A stretch of 20,981 nucleotides of DNA from Betaproteobacteria bacterium (GTDB lineage: Bacteria; Pseudomonadota; Gammaproteobacteria; Burkholderiales; Gallionellaceae). The position numbers and the translations under genes are program-made. Below the pieces are notes generated by a model that did no database searches, had not been told where the DNA came from, and saw nothing but the letters and a program-made list of their open reading frames with translations. Shown piece by piece: positions 1 to 7,096 of this stretch. The stretch covers positions 1 through 20,981 of the forward strand of contig JAGWMH010000001.1 of NCBI GenBank assembly GCA_028871775.1, read 5' to 3'. Each line of letters opens with the position of its first letter. Position 1 is the first letter of the stretch.

Positions 1-219
1 GGCCTGTTTCAGCAGCCGCGCCCGCCCCAGGTCGGAGAACACCTTTTCCTCGGCCTTCTCGCGCACCGAACAGGTGTTGAACAGGATGATGTCGGCGTCT
101 TCCTGCTTGTCGGTCTGCTGCATGCCTTCCTCGCAGGCACGCAGCACATCCGCCATCCTGCCCGAGTCATACTCGTTCATCTGGCAGCCGAAGGTTTTAA
201 TGTAGAATTTTTTTGGCAC
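1..219 (-). CDS. miaB: MiaB, tRNA-2-methylthio-N6-dimethylallyladenosine synthase (N-terminal part)
   Basis: Only the first 73 codons are inside the window; the rest lies beyond base 1. The translation starts [19 protein letters not shown], the characteristic opening of MiaB, with Cys12 and Cys50 (in [13 protein letters not shown]) as two of the three N-terminal cluster cysteines expected in the UPF0004 domain. MiaB is a radical-SAM, two-cluster enzyme that adds a methylthio group to i6A37 of tRNAs reading UNN codons. The radical-SAM CxxxCxxC motif is not visible because of the cut. The start is a GTG at 219-217; no ATG upstream fits the family N-terminus and no strong Shine-Dalgarno sequence is seen. 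It lies 38 bases downstream of a tRNA gene on the same strand, so co-transcription is possible. Confidence 0.95.
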   Translation of the reverse strand, partial: MPKKFYIKTFGCQMNEYDSGRMADVLRACEEGMQQTDKQEDADIILFNTCSVREKAEEKVFSDLGRARLLKQA

Positions 220-257
220 GCTGCTATTGCAAGTAAACAACAGGGGAGCCGATTGTT

Positions 258-334
258 TGGTGGTGATAGGTGGATTTGAACCACCGACCTCAGCGTTATG
301 AGTGCTGCGCTCTAACCACCTGAGCTATATCACC
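258..334 (-). tRNA. tRNA-Met (anticodon CAU), elongator-like
   Basis: A 77-nt cloverleaf reads on the minus strand with encoded CCA at 260-258. The acceptor stem GGTGATA/TATCACC (334-328 with 268-262) is perfect, the D stem is GCTC/GAGC, the T arm is GGTGG-TTCAAAT-CCACC, and the anticodon CAT lies at 300-298 in the loop CTCATAA. The anticodon stem lacks the three G-C pairs of initiator tRNA, so this is elongator tRNA-Met, or less likely the tRNA-Ile whose CAU is modified to lysidine; sequence alone does not settle this. The stem pair next to the loop is an A-C mismatch (303 with 295). Confidence 0.93.
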
Positions 335-383
335 GGAAGTCTCATCGAGGAGCGCGGCATTTTCCGGATTTAGCTGCCGCTTG

Positions 384-1112
384 TCAATTATCGCAAGCCG
401 CCGCTTTCAGTTCACTGCCGGCAAATTCATTTTGCAGTTCCGCCATTTTCGCCGTCACTGCCGCGTCCGGGTTTTTCAGCACGAAGACGGTGAGCATGAA
501 CTTGCTCATGCGTTCGCCTGCCAGGGCGGATTTCACGCCTTTGCTCCTGAGGCTTTCCAGGTATTTCTGCGCCGCGTCTTCGGTCCTGAACACGCCCAGA
601 GAAATGGCGTTCCGCCACTTTCCCGCCTCCTGCACGATGAAATATTCTTCCACGCCGCGCGCCTTGAGCTGGGCGACTTTCTTGTCCGCCTCGGCGCGAG
701 TTTTAAGCGGCGGTATGTACACCCAGTAACCGCTTGCGTGCTCAACCTGCCGCTGGCTGAGTTTGTCGCCGAGCTTCAACGCATCCAGTGCTGCGGTTGC
801 GCGCGTCAGGTCGTGGCCGGAAAATCCGCCCCACTCCATGCAGACAGCGGTTGCCTGCACGGCGGATTGGGCAGGAGAGGGCGGCACGAGGGGCTCCGCA
901 AGGGGTGGTGCGGGGGACGGTGCTGGGGGCGGCACGACGGGTGGGGCGACGGGCGGCGCAGGCGGAGTCCGCAATAGCCTGATCTTCTCCGCGTTGAGCG
1001 GCGGCTGGGGCTGCTGGTTTTTTCCATCGCCAAGCAACACGCCGCCCCATTGGATGAGCGCAAAAAAAACCATGCTTGCCAGCAGCAACAACCAGAACAG
1101 CCACTTCATCAT
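384..1112 (-). CDS. Membrane-anchored SPOR domain protein
   Basis: This 242-residue protein has one N-terminal membrane segment (residues 4-27, rich in Trp, Leu and Phe), then a Pro/Ala linker (about 48-82) and a SPOR-type repeat at about 129-195 with the pattern YWVYIPPLKTRAEADKKVAQL followed by a second half ending FRTEDAAQKYLESLRSKGV. SPOR domains bind glycan strands stripped of stem peptides, mainly at the division septum. The topology (cytoplasmic start, periplasmic SPOR) fits a cell-envelope or division accessory protein. It starts 13 bases after coaX, probably in the same transcript; a SPOR gene after birA-coaX is a recurring betaproteobacterial arrangement. A specific role cannot be given. 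Start ATG at 1112, with a second Met codon right after it. Confidence 0.85.
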   Translation of the reverse strand: MMKWLFWLLLLASMVFFALIQWGGVLLGDGKNQQPQPPLNAEKIRLLRTPPAPPVAPPVVPPPAPSPAPPLAEPLVPPSPAQSAVQATAVCMEWGGFSGHDLTRATAALDALKLGDKLSQRQVEHASGYWVYIPPLKTRAEADKKVAQLKARGVEEYFIVQEAGKWRNAISLGVFRTEDAAQKYLESLRSKGVKSALAGERMSKFMLTVFVLKNPDAAVTAKMAELQNEFAGSELKAAACDN

Positions 1113-1125
1113 CCCACCCGTTTGG

Positions 1126-1902
1126 TTATTTTTGTAAACTTTCCTGCCCGATTACCTGCAAACCCAGCAACACCAGATTATCCACCCGCACCAATGGCAG
1201 TCTGAGGTGCGGCTGCACGCTGTCCGCCGCGCCGCCGCTCAGCAGGCATCGCGCGCCGGGCATTCCGAGCAATTCGAACTGCTGGCGGATGGCGCCCACG
1301 GTGGCCTGGATGGCACCGCTGGTCATGGCATCGGCGGTATTGCGCGGAAACTCGCGCCAGTTTCCCTCTGTTGCCGCCAGCTGTGCCGTGCCTTCGGCCA
1401 GGCAGCGCCGCATCATGTCCACGCCCGGCAAGATCAGGCCGCCGAGAAATTCGCCCGCGTCCGACAGCGCGTCCACCGTCGTTGCCGTGCCGCAGTTCAC
1501 CACCAGACAGGCCGTGTGCAGTTGATGCCACGCCGCGATGAGCGCCGCCCAGCGGTCGCTGCCGAGTTGTGCGGGTTGCGCATAGGCATTGCGCACGCCG
1601 CATTGGCCGGCGCTGGCGGTGATGAATTCGACCGGACAAGGCCATATTGCACAGGCTGCGCGCATCTGCTGGGCCGCCTGTTCTCCCGCAACATTGGACA
1701 CGAGAATTTTATGCGGCGGCGGCAAAGTTGCAAAGTCCCGCTGCAAGGCCGCCCATTCGGCAATGCCTGCCGTACCTTGGCGCAGCACCCGCAAGGGGTA
1801 CGCCGCCTGACGCTCACCCTGCGGGTGGTCATGGCGCAGCACCGCGCCGCCCTGTGCCAGCACCCATTTGATGCGGCTGTTGCCTACATCAAGCAGCAAC
1901 AT
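1126..1902 (-). CDS. coaX: Type III pantothenate kinase
   Basis: CoaX phosphorylates pantothenate with ATP, the first step of coenzyme A synthesis. The 258-residue protein shows the ASKHA-fold phosphate-1 motif near the N-terminus (LLLDVGNSRIKW, Asp5), the substrate-binding segment with LGSDRWAAL (Asp116, Arg117), the second ATP-binding strand VVNCGTATTVDAL (about 135-145) and the following GGLILPGVDMM segment. Length is normal for the family. Its ATG overlaps the end of birA by 14 bases, which suggests translational coupling; CoaX and BirA homologues are also found fused in some bacteria. Type III enzymes are not feedback-inhibited by CoA, unlike type I CoaA. Confidence 0.95.
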   Translation of the reverse strand: MLLLDVGNSRIKWVLAQGGAVLRHDHPQGERQAAYPLRVLRQGTAGIAEWAALQRDFATLPPPHKILVSNVAGEQAAQQMRAACAIWPCPVEFITASAGQCGVRNAYAQPAQLGSDRWAALIAAWHQLHTACLVVNCGTATTVDALSDAGEFLGGLILPGVDMMRRCLAEGTAQLAATEGNWREFPRNTADAMTSGAIQATVGAIRQQFELLGMPGARCLLSGGAADSVQPHLRLPLVRVDNLVLLGLQVIGQESLQK

Positions 1903-2962
1903 GTTCCGCCCCGCTTCTCAGGCTGATTTCGCCCGCATTAAAAAATTGCATGCCGTGAACCGTCTCCAGTTTCAGCGCGCCATCTTCGGTCACGCCGCGC
2001 GCGATGCCGGCCACGCTGCTGCCGTCAGGCAGCAACAAGCGCACCGGCTGGTTCTGCAAAGCGTGATGGCTTTCCCATTCCGCACGCAACGCGGCAAAAC
2101 CATGCGCGGTGAACTCGCCCAATACTCCGTGCAACTCGCGCAATAATATCGCAAGCAAATGATTGCGCTCCGGCATCTCGCTTGTCACCTCCGCCAGGCT
2201 GGTCACCGGCTGGCCGATCTGGCGCAGTACCGGCTGCGGCAGGGACAGATTCAGGCCGATGCCGATCACCACCGCGCTCGGCCCCAGCATGTCGCCCTGC
2301 ACCTCGGTCAGGATGCCGGCCAGCTTGGTGCTTCCTTCGGGGCCGTGCGCCCCCAGCACGTCATTCGGCCACTTCAGCCGTGCGCCTGCCACGCCCAGGC
2401 CGCGCAGCGCGCGCATCAACGCCACGCCCGTCGCCAGACTCAGGCCGGACAGCCCGGACAGGCCGCAGCCGAAGCGCCACAACAGCGAAAAAGTAAGGGC
2501 GTTGCCCAGACCGGAATGCCATGCGCGCCCCATCCGGCCGCGCCCGCCGCTTTGCCATTCCACCGCCAGCACACTGCCGCCGGGTGCGCCCCCGTTGGCA
2601 ACATCCTGCCGCGCGCGCTGCAATAGCAGGGTGTTGCTGGAGGGTGCGCTGTCGAGAATTTCAATCCGGAAGCGCCTGCCCTGTTCGCCCAGATGGCTGG
2701 CGATGCGTGCGGCATCCAGCCATTGCGGCGGGTTGCCCAGGCAGTAGCCGCGTCCGCGCACGCTGTACAGCGTCAGGCCGTAATCCTCCATCCCGCGCAG
2801 GACATTGCTCACGCTGGCGCGCGATATTCCCAATTGCCGCGCCAGCGCCTCGCCGGAATGGAATTCGCCATCCGCCAGCAGGCGCAACAGGGTAAAGGTC
2901 AGCGGCCTGGGTGCGCCCGGTTGCCCCGAAAGATGATGGCTGTTCACAGAAGCAGTCTTCAT
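1889..2962 (-). CDS. birA: Bifunctional biotin-[acetyl-CoA carboxylase] ligase / biotin operon repressor
   Basis: BirA makes biotinyl-AMP and transfers biotin to the carboxyl carrier protein AccB. The 357-residue protein has an N-terminal winged helix (about 21-75, LARQLGISRASVSNVLRGME), so it may also repress biotin genes. The ligase domain carries the adenylate-binding loop GGRGRMGRAWH (139-149), KWPNDV (197-202) and the conserved Lys213 in STKLAGIL, followed by the small C-terminal domain. No biotin operator was recognised here. Its ATG overlaps the stop codon of the upstream patatin gene in a four-base ATGA, and its end overlaps coaX. The family is certain; repressor activity is inferred from the HTH. 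Confidence 0.95.
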   Translation of the reverse strand: MKTASVNSHHLSGQPGAPRPLTFTLLRLLADGEFHSGEALARQLGISRASVSNVLRGMEDYGLTLYSVRGRGYCLGNPPQWLDAARIASHLGEQGRRFRIEILDSAPSSNTLLLQRARQDVANGGAPGGSVLAVEWQSGGRGRMGRAWHSGLGNALTFSLLWRFGCGLSGLSGLSLATGVALMRALRGLGVAGARLKWPNDVLGAHGPEGSTKLAGILTEVQGDMLGPSAVVIGIGLNLSLPQPVLRQIGQPVTSLAEVTSEMPERNHLLAILLRELHGVLGEFTAHGFAALRAEWESHHALQNQPVRLLLPDGSSVAGIARGVTEDGALKLETVHGMQFFNAGEISLRSGAEHVAA

Positions 2963-4146
2963 TCGGGTGCCCGGCCAAAAGTTCTTCCGCGCGGCAGGTT
3001 TTCCGAAGCTTCCGGTTGTTCAAAAAAAGCGAGAATTTCTTCCTTGCGCCGCATCGCATCCTGGTAGCCGACGTCAATCAACGCCCGGCAAAAAGCTTTC
3101 TCAAACAGCAGATAGCTCACCAGGTTCGCCCCGCTGCGCCGCATCGCGCCCACCCAACGCAGCAGGAAGCGAATGGTCCACGGCAGGTTCGCGGCATAAC
3201 GCTCAGCAATTTTCTCGATGGACTGGCTGGGCGCGATCACCAGCACGTCAACATGGCGCAAATTGGTTTTCTGCCGGGCTTCCTCCGGCATCATGCTCAT
3301 GGTGCGGTTGATGCGCTGCAAACGCTCCAGATCCACCTCCAGGCTGTCAAGGAAGATGCTGTTCAGGGCATGGCCGGCGATCTGCGCCAGCGAGGGGTAG
3401 TCGCCGATGCGGCTGCGCTTGGGGGGCTCCGCCGTCCCCTGACCCACGCCGATGACCAGCACCCGGTTCGCGCCCAGATGCAGCGCGGAACTGATGGGCG
3501 CAATCTGGCGCATCGAGCCGTCGCCGAAATATTCGCGGTTGATGCGCACCGCCGGGAAGATGAACGGGAGGGCCGCGGACGCCAGCAAATGCTTGACCTC
3601 GATCCTGGCCGGGATGCCCAGGCGGCGCGCCCGCTTCCAGGGCCGGATGCCCTTCGCGCCCTGATAGAAAGTCACCGAGTGCCCCGACCCGTAACCCGAG
3701 GCGGTAATGCTCAAGGCGTACAGCACGCCGGCGTTTATGCTCTCCTGGATTTTCTCGCACGGCAGGGTTTCTTCCAGAAAAGTCACCAGCGGCGAATTGT
3801 CCAGCAGCGATACCCGGTTCAATTTATTGATGCCCATGCTGCTCAACAGCAGGCCGGCAAGCCAGCGCCCGCTGTTGTTGAACACGCCGACCGGGTCAGA
3901 CCGGTAAATATCCTCAACGCGGGAGTTGTTCCAGATGCTGAGCAGGTATTGCACTCCCTTGCGGAAGTGCAGCGCGTTTACCGCCAGCGTGACGGCATTC
4001 AGCGCGCCCGCCGAGGTGCCGCAGATAATGGAGAAGGGGTTGTGCGCGTGGCGCGGCAAAATCTCGGCAATCGCCTTCAGTACGCCGACCTGGTAGGCGG
4101 CGCGCGCTCCGCCGCCGGTCAGGATCAGGCCGATCTTGCGTTCCAT
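2959..4146 (-). CDS. Patatin-like phospholipase
   Basis: A 395-residue patatin-fold acyl hydrolase. The oxyanion motif GGGARAAYQ is at residues 11-19, the nucleophile elbow GTSAG at 43-47 (Ser45), and the catalytic aspartate is in FGDGS (Asp209). These form the Ser-Asp dyad typical of patatin lipases, which cleave acyl chains from phospholipids or related esters. No signal peptide, POTRA or barrel domain is present, so it is probably cytosolic or peripheral to the membrane rather than a PlpD-type secreted enzyme. The C-terminal part (about 300-395) is basic and charged. It is 16 bases from the upstream small gene and overlaps birA by four bases. Substrate unknown. Confidence 0.9.
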   Translation of the reverse strand: MERKIGLILTGGGARAAYQVGVLKAIAEILPRHAHNPFSIICGTSAGALNAVTLAVNALHFRKGVQYLLSIWNNSRVEDIYRSDPVGVFNNSGRWLAGLLLSSMGINKLNRVSLLDNSPLVTFLEETLPCEKIQESINAGVLYALSITASGYGSGHSVTFYQGAKGIRPWKRARRLGIPARIEVKHLLASAALPFIFPAVRINREYFGDGSMRQIAPISSALHLGANRVLVIGVGQGTAEPPKRSRIGDYPSLAQIAGHALNSIFLDSLEVDLERLQRINRTMSMMPEEARQKTNLRHVDVLVIAPSQSIEKIAERYAANLPWTIRFLLRWVGAMRRSGANLVSYLLFEKAFCRALIDVGYQDAMRRKEEILAFFEQPEASENLPRGRTFGRAPE

Positions 4147-4162
4147 ACCTGAATTGCAGCCA

Positions 4163-4429
4163 TCAAGAAATTTCCAGGTCGCTCAGCCCGGCCTTGGCAT
4201 GGACACTTTCAAGCGCCTCTTGCAGGGTTTCCTCGGGCAGCTCATTCACCAGTGTCGACAGCATCTCGGCGGCCTCGGCGGCTTCGGCAGGCAAGCTGCG
4301 GCCATCGGTGTTGGCCACCAGCACGGCAGCGGCGCCCACTACCTTGAGCAAACCCATGCGCTCACCCATCAGCATCTCCAGCTCCCCGCGCAGCATGGCG
4401 ATTTCCTGCTGGTTTAATTTGTCCGGCAT
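4163..4429 (-). CDS. Small conserved-looking helical protein of unknown function
   Basis: I do not recognise this 88-residue protein. The ATG at 4429 was preferred over an upstream in-frame start at 4537 because a GAGGG Shine-Dalgarno lies about seven bases before it and a TATAAT-like -10 (4463-4458) falls inside the longer version. The sequence is predicted to be mostly helical and acidic, with amphipathic helices at about 5-26 and 45-80 and a short hydrophobic stretch at 27-39 (LLKVVGAAAVLVA) that is too short for a convincing membrane span. There are no cysteines and no catalytic motif. It is the first gene of the minus-strand group that continues into the patatin gene. Confidence 0.7.
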   Translation of the reverse strand: MPDKLNQQEIAMLRGELEMLMGERMGLLKVVGAAAVLVANTDGRSLPAEAAEAAEMLSTLVNELPEETLQEALESVHAKAGLSDLEIS

Positions 4430-4457
4430 ATCGTTATCCCTCAAAAATCTGCGGTGG

Positions 4458-4488
4458 ATTATACCGTAGGCGGGCATACGATCTGTAA
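4458..4488 (-). promoter_or_regulatory. Candidate sigma-70 promoter for the minus-strand patatin-birA-coaX group
   Basis: On the minus strand a perfect TATAAT lies at 4463-4458, placing a start site about 20 bases before the ATG at 4429. The -35 region is weak (TTACAG at 19-bp spacing, ACAGAT at 17 bp). It overlaps the divergent promoter region of the hydrolase gene. Confidence 0.45.
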
Positions 4489-4509
4489 CATTGCGAGATG
4501 CAACTTTGC

Positions 4510-4515
4510 TACAAT
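4510..4515 (+). promoter_or_regulatory. Candidate -10 element for the hydrolase-ACP-ketosynthase group
   Basis: TACAAT at this position would start transcription near 4522, about 55 bases before the ATG at 4578. No good -35 hexamer is seen at 16-18 bp (the closest is TTGCGA with a 13-bp spacer), so the call rests on the -10 and on its position in a divergent spacer. Confidence 0.3.
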
Positions 4516-4577
4516 GCGCTGCCTTTTGAATCCGCACCTGATTGAACCAGAACGGCTTAAGCCAATTTCAGCTCCTC

Positions 4578-5453
4578 ATGAAACAGATCGAACTGCCAGG
4601 CGGCGAACACGCTGTGCTGCTAATCCACGGCTTGCAGGGAGTGCCCACCGAAGTACAGTCGCTTGCCAAGCGCCTGCACAAGGCAGGTTATGCCGTGCGT
4701 GTGCCGCACTTCAAGGGCTACGGCTACACGGCGGGGGATAACGCGCATTCGGTAACGCCGTGGCAGGATTGGCGTAACCAGGTACTGCTCGAGTTGCGCG
4801 ACCTGAAGCGCCAGTACAAGACTGTTTCCATCGGCGGACTGTGCATAGGCGCAGTGCTGGCGCTGAGCGTGGCGGAGGAAGCCGGCGGGGAAATCAGCGG
4901 TCTGTCGCTGCTTGCCACCACCCTGTTCTATGATGGCTGGAGCATCCCGTGGTACCGCTTCATGCTGCCGCTCGGCTACTACACCCCGTTCCGTTATCTG
5001 TATGCCTACAAGGAGCGCGAGCCGTTCGGGTTGAAGAACGAACAACTGCGCCGTTGGGTAGCGCGCGAGATGAGTCACAAGGCATCGTCCATCGCCGGCG
5101 CTTCCAACCTGACATTGCCCGCTATCCACGAGGCCGAACTGCTGATTAAATCGGTCAAGCGCAACCTGCCCAGGGTAACCACACCGGCACTCGTCATCCA
5201 TGCCGTGGAGGATGATGTCTCGACACCGCGCAGCGCGGATTTCGTAGTCAACCACATTGGCTCCGACAAGGTGCAGAAGATATTGCTGCACGACAGCTAC
5301 CATATCATCACCATGGACAACGAACGCGAACGGGTAGCCGACGAGACCATCAAATTTTTCAACGACTGCACCGGGAGAAACATGCCTGGCGCCAGTGATG
5401 ACAGGCCTGTAGTATTATCCGCGCCACGCTTGACCCTTGTGCATACCGCTTAA
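4578..5453 (+). CDS. Alpha/beta hydrolase, carboxylesterase-like, with Cys nucleophile
   Basis: The 291-residue protein (from ATG 4578) has the alpha/beta-hydrolase core: LLIHGLQGVPTE (14-25) gives the oxyanion loop, GGLCIG (86-91) the nucleophile elbow, HAVEDDVSTP (208-217) the acid residue, and HDSYHIITMD (238-247) the catalytic His242. This is the layout of Est30-type carboxylesterases and monoacylglycerol lipases, but the nucleophile is Cys89 (codon TGC at 4842-4844) instead of Ser, as in dienelactone hydrolases. No signal peptide is present. An in-frame TTG at 4542 would add 12 residues; neither start has a strong Shine-Dalgarno, and ATG fits the family N-terminus better. It is 30 bases upstream of an ACP gene, so a thioesterase or acyl-transfer role on acyl-ACP is possible; this is inference. 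Confidence 0.85.
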   Translation: MKQIELPGGEHAVLLIHGLQGVPTEVQSLAKRLHKAGYAVRVPHFKGYGYTAGDNAHSVTPWQDWRNQVLLELRDLKRQYKTVSIGGLCIGAVLALSVAEEAGGEISGLSLLATTLFYDGWSIPWYRFMLPLGYYTPFRYLYAYKEREPFGLKNEQLRRWVAREMSHKASSIAGASNLTLPAIHEAELLIKSVKRNLPRVTTPALVIHAVEDDVSTPRSADFVVNHIGSDKVQKILLHDSYHIITMDNERERVADETIKFFNDCTGRNMPGASDDRPVVLSAPRLTLVHTA

Positions 5454-5483
5454 ATATAAGCACTCCAGCAAACAAGACAAAAC

Positions 5484-5729
5484 ATGAGCACACTGCAGAC
5501 CATACAGCGCATGATGGCGGAACAATTTGAGCTCAAGGAAGAAGTCCTCCTTCCCGACGCGCAGCTTGAATCACTCGGCCTGGATTCGCTTTCGGTGATC
5601 GAATTCATGTTCAATCTCGAAGATGAATTCAAGATCAAGCTGCCGGATGAACGTGTCGAAATCAAAACCATCCAGGACATCGTCGGCATCGTCGAGCGCC
5701 TGGTTGCGGAACAAAAGAACACACCCTGA
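5484..5729 (+). CDS. Acyl carrier protein
   Basis: This 81-residue acidic four-helix protein contains the phosphopantetheine site LGLDSLSVIEFMFNLEDEF with Ser35 as the attachment residue, and the helix-III region IKLPDERVEIKTIQDIV. These match the AcpP fold and length. It is not in the usual fabD-fabG-acpP-fabF cluster, since the neighbours are a hydrolase upstream and a ketosynthase 15 bases downstream, so it is probably a second ACP dedicated to a special acyl product rather than the housekeeping AcpP. This inference cannot be confirmed without the rest of the genome. Confidence 0.92.
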   Translation: MSTLQTIQRMMAEQFELKEEVLLPDAQLESLGLDSLSVIEFMFNLEDEFKIKLPDERVEIKTIQDIVGIVERLVAEQKNTP

Positions 5730-5744
5730 ACGCCGGACATTGCC

Positions 5745-6983
5745 ATGGTTCGCCGCGTCGTCATCACCGGACTGGGCGTCATTTCCCCGGTTGGCAGGAA
5801 CCCCGTGGAATTCTTCGACAACCTGATGGCGGGCCGCTCCGGCATCCGGCGCCTGCAAACTGATTTTATCGAAAAGCTCTCCATCCGCATCGGTGCGCAG
5901 GTGGCTGGGTACAATCCCGCCGATTATTTTTCCAGGATCAAACTCTCCGGCATCGAGCGCTTCAGCCAGTTTGCGCTGATCGCGGCGGAACAGGCGGTGA
6001 AGGACGCGCAGCTTGAACTGGCGGAACACGAGCAGCCGCGCACCGGCGTATATCTGGGCACCGGCATGGGAGGCGCAACCACGCTGGAAGAAAGCTATAT
6101 CGAGCTGCTAAGGAAAGACGATCCGCGTATCAAGCCCCTGAGCGTGCTGCTGGCGATGAATAATGCAGCAGCCTCGCATGTTTCCATTGCCTACCGCCTG
6201 CAGGGGCCGAGCGTCACTTATTCCACCGCCTGCTCTTCTTCCGCCATCGCCATCGGCGAGGCTTACCGCCAGATCAAGGATGGCTACGCCGATGTTATGC
6301 TGACAGGCGGGTCGGAAGCAATGCTCACCCACGGTGTGATGAAGGCATGGGAAGCCTTGCGCACACTGGCGCTGGAAGACGTGCACGACCCTGCCGCTTC
6401 ATGCAAACCGTTCGCCAAGGATCGCACCGGGCTGGTGCTGGGCGAGGGTGCGGCCATGCTGGTGCTGGAAGATGCCGAGCGCGCAACCAAGCGCGGCACG
6501 AGGATTTATGCGGAAGTAGCCGGCTATGATTGCTCGTCCGATTCCAGCCACATCACCAAGCCGGATGCCGCCGGTCAAACGCGCGCAATGCGCAACGCCT
6601 TGCGCAATGCCCGGATGCAGCCGCAGGACATCCACTACATCAACGCACACGGCACGGCGACGCTGGCGGGCGACATCGAGGAAACCAGGGCGATCCGGCA
6701 GGCATTCGGTGAGCACGCTTACCGCGTGCCGGTGAGCTCCACCAAGTCCATGCACGGCCACCTGATGGGTGCGACCGGCGCAGTGGAATTCATGGCCGCC
6801 GTGTTGGCGCTGCAACACAACGCTATCCCGCCCACCATCAACCTGCACCAGCCCGACCCGGAATGCGACCTGGATTACGTGCCGAATGTGGGGCGGCGCA
6901 ACGTTGCACTGAATGCCGTGATGTCCAACTCCTTCGCTTTCGGCGGCAGCAATGCGGTGTTGATCGCAAAACGTTTTTTATAG
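5745..6983 (+). CDS. Beta-ketoacyl-ACP synthase, FabF-like (KAS II family)
   Basis: The 412-residue protein is a full-length condensing enzyme that extends an acyl chain by decarboxylative condensation with malonyl-ACP. It has the active-site cysteine in YSTACSSSAIAI (Cys163), His302 in NAHGTAT, Lys334 and His339 in KSMHGHLMGATG, and the C-terminal glycine loop NSFAFGGSNAVL. The triad Cys-His-His is complete, so it should be catalytically competent and is not a chain-length-factor type. FabF usually has MTGHLLGAAG; here Thr is replaced by His337. It follows the ACP by 15 bases and is probably translated from the same mRNA. It may be a FabF paralogue for a specialised lipid or polyketide-like chain; housekeeping FabF cannot be ruled out. 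Confidence 0.9.
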   Translation: MVRRVVITGLGVISPVGRNPVEFFDNLMAGRSGIRRLQTDFIEKLSIRIGAQVAGYNPADYFSRIKLSGIERFSQFALIAAEQAVKDAQLELAEHEQPRTGVYLGTGMGGATTLEESYIELLRKDDPRIKPLSVLLAMNNAAASHVSIAYRLQGPSVTYSTACSSSAIAIGEAYRQIKDGYADVMLTGGSEAMLTHGVMKAWEALRTLALEDVHDPAASCKPFAKDRTGLVLGEGAAMLVLEDAERATKRGTRIYAEVAGYDCSSDSSHITKPDAAGQTRAMRNALRNARMQPQDIHYINAHGTATLAGDIEETRAIRQAFGEHAYRVPVSSTKSMHGHLMGATGAVEFMAAVLALQHNAIPPTINLHQPDPECDLDYVPNVGRRNVALNAVMSNSFAFGGSNAVLIAKRFL

Positions 6984-7012
6984 CAATAAATCTGGAAAAA
7001 AGTTGGTGACTT

Positions 7013-7072
7013 TGTAGGTGCGAATTTATTCGCACTAACAATCAGTCATGTGCGAATAAATTCGCACCTACA
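7013..7072. repeat. Perfect 23-bp inverted repeat, REP-like doublet
   Basis: The arms 7013-7035 and 7050-7072 are perfect reverse complements, separated by 14 bases. Each arm also contains a near-palindrome, GTGCGAATTTATTCGCAC on the left and GTGCGAATAAATTCGCAC on the right, so the element is two small palindromes facing each other, like the paired units of REP/BIME elements. It sits between two convergent genes (ketosynthase ends 6983, hrpA ends 7097). No T-run follows either arm, so it is not a classical intrinsic terminator, though it could stop transcription or protect 3' ends. Confidence 0.9.
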
Positions 7073-7096
7073 GAACTGCACATTGCTGTTTTAGGA

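Noticed and set aside
2911..4152. A 413-codon plus-strand frame opposite the patatin gene
   Set aside because: The minus strand has the GTSAG and DGS motifs in order; the plus frame shows only low-complexity His/Gln/Arg-rich sequence.
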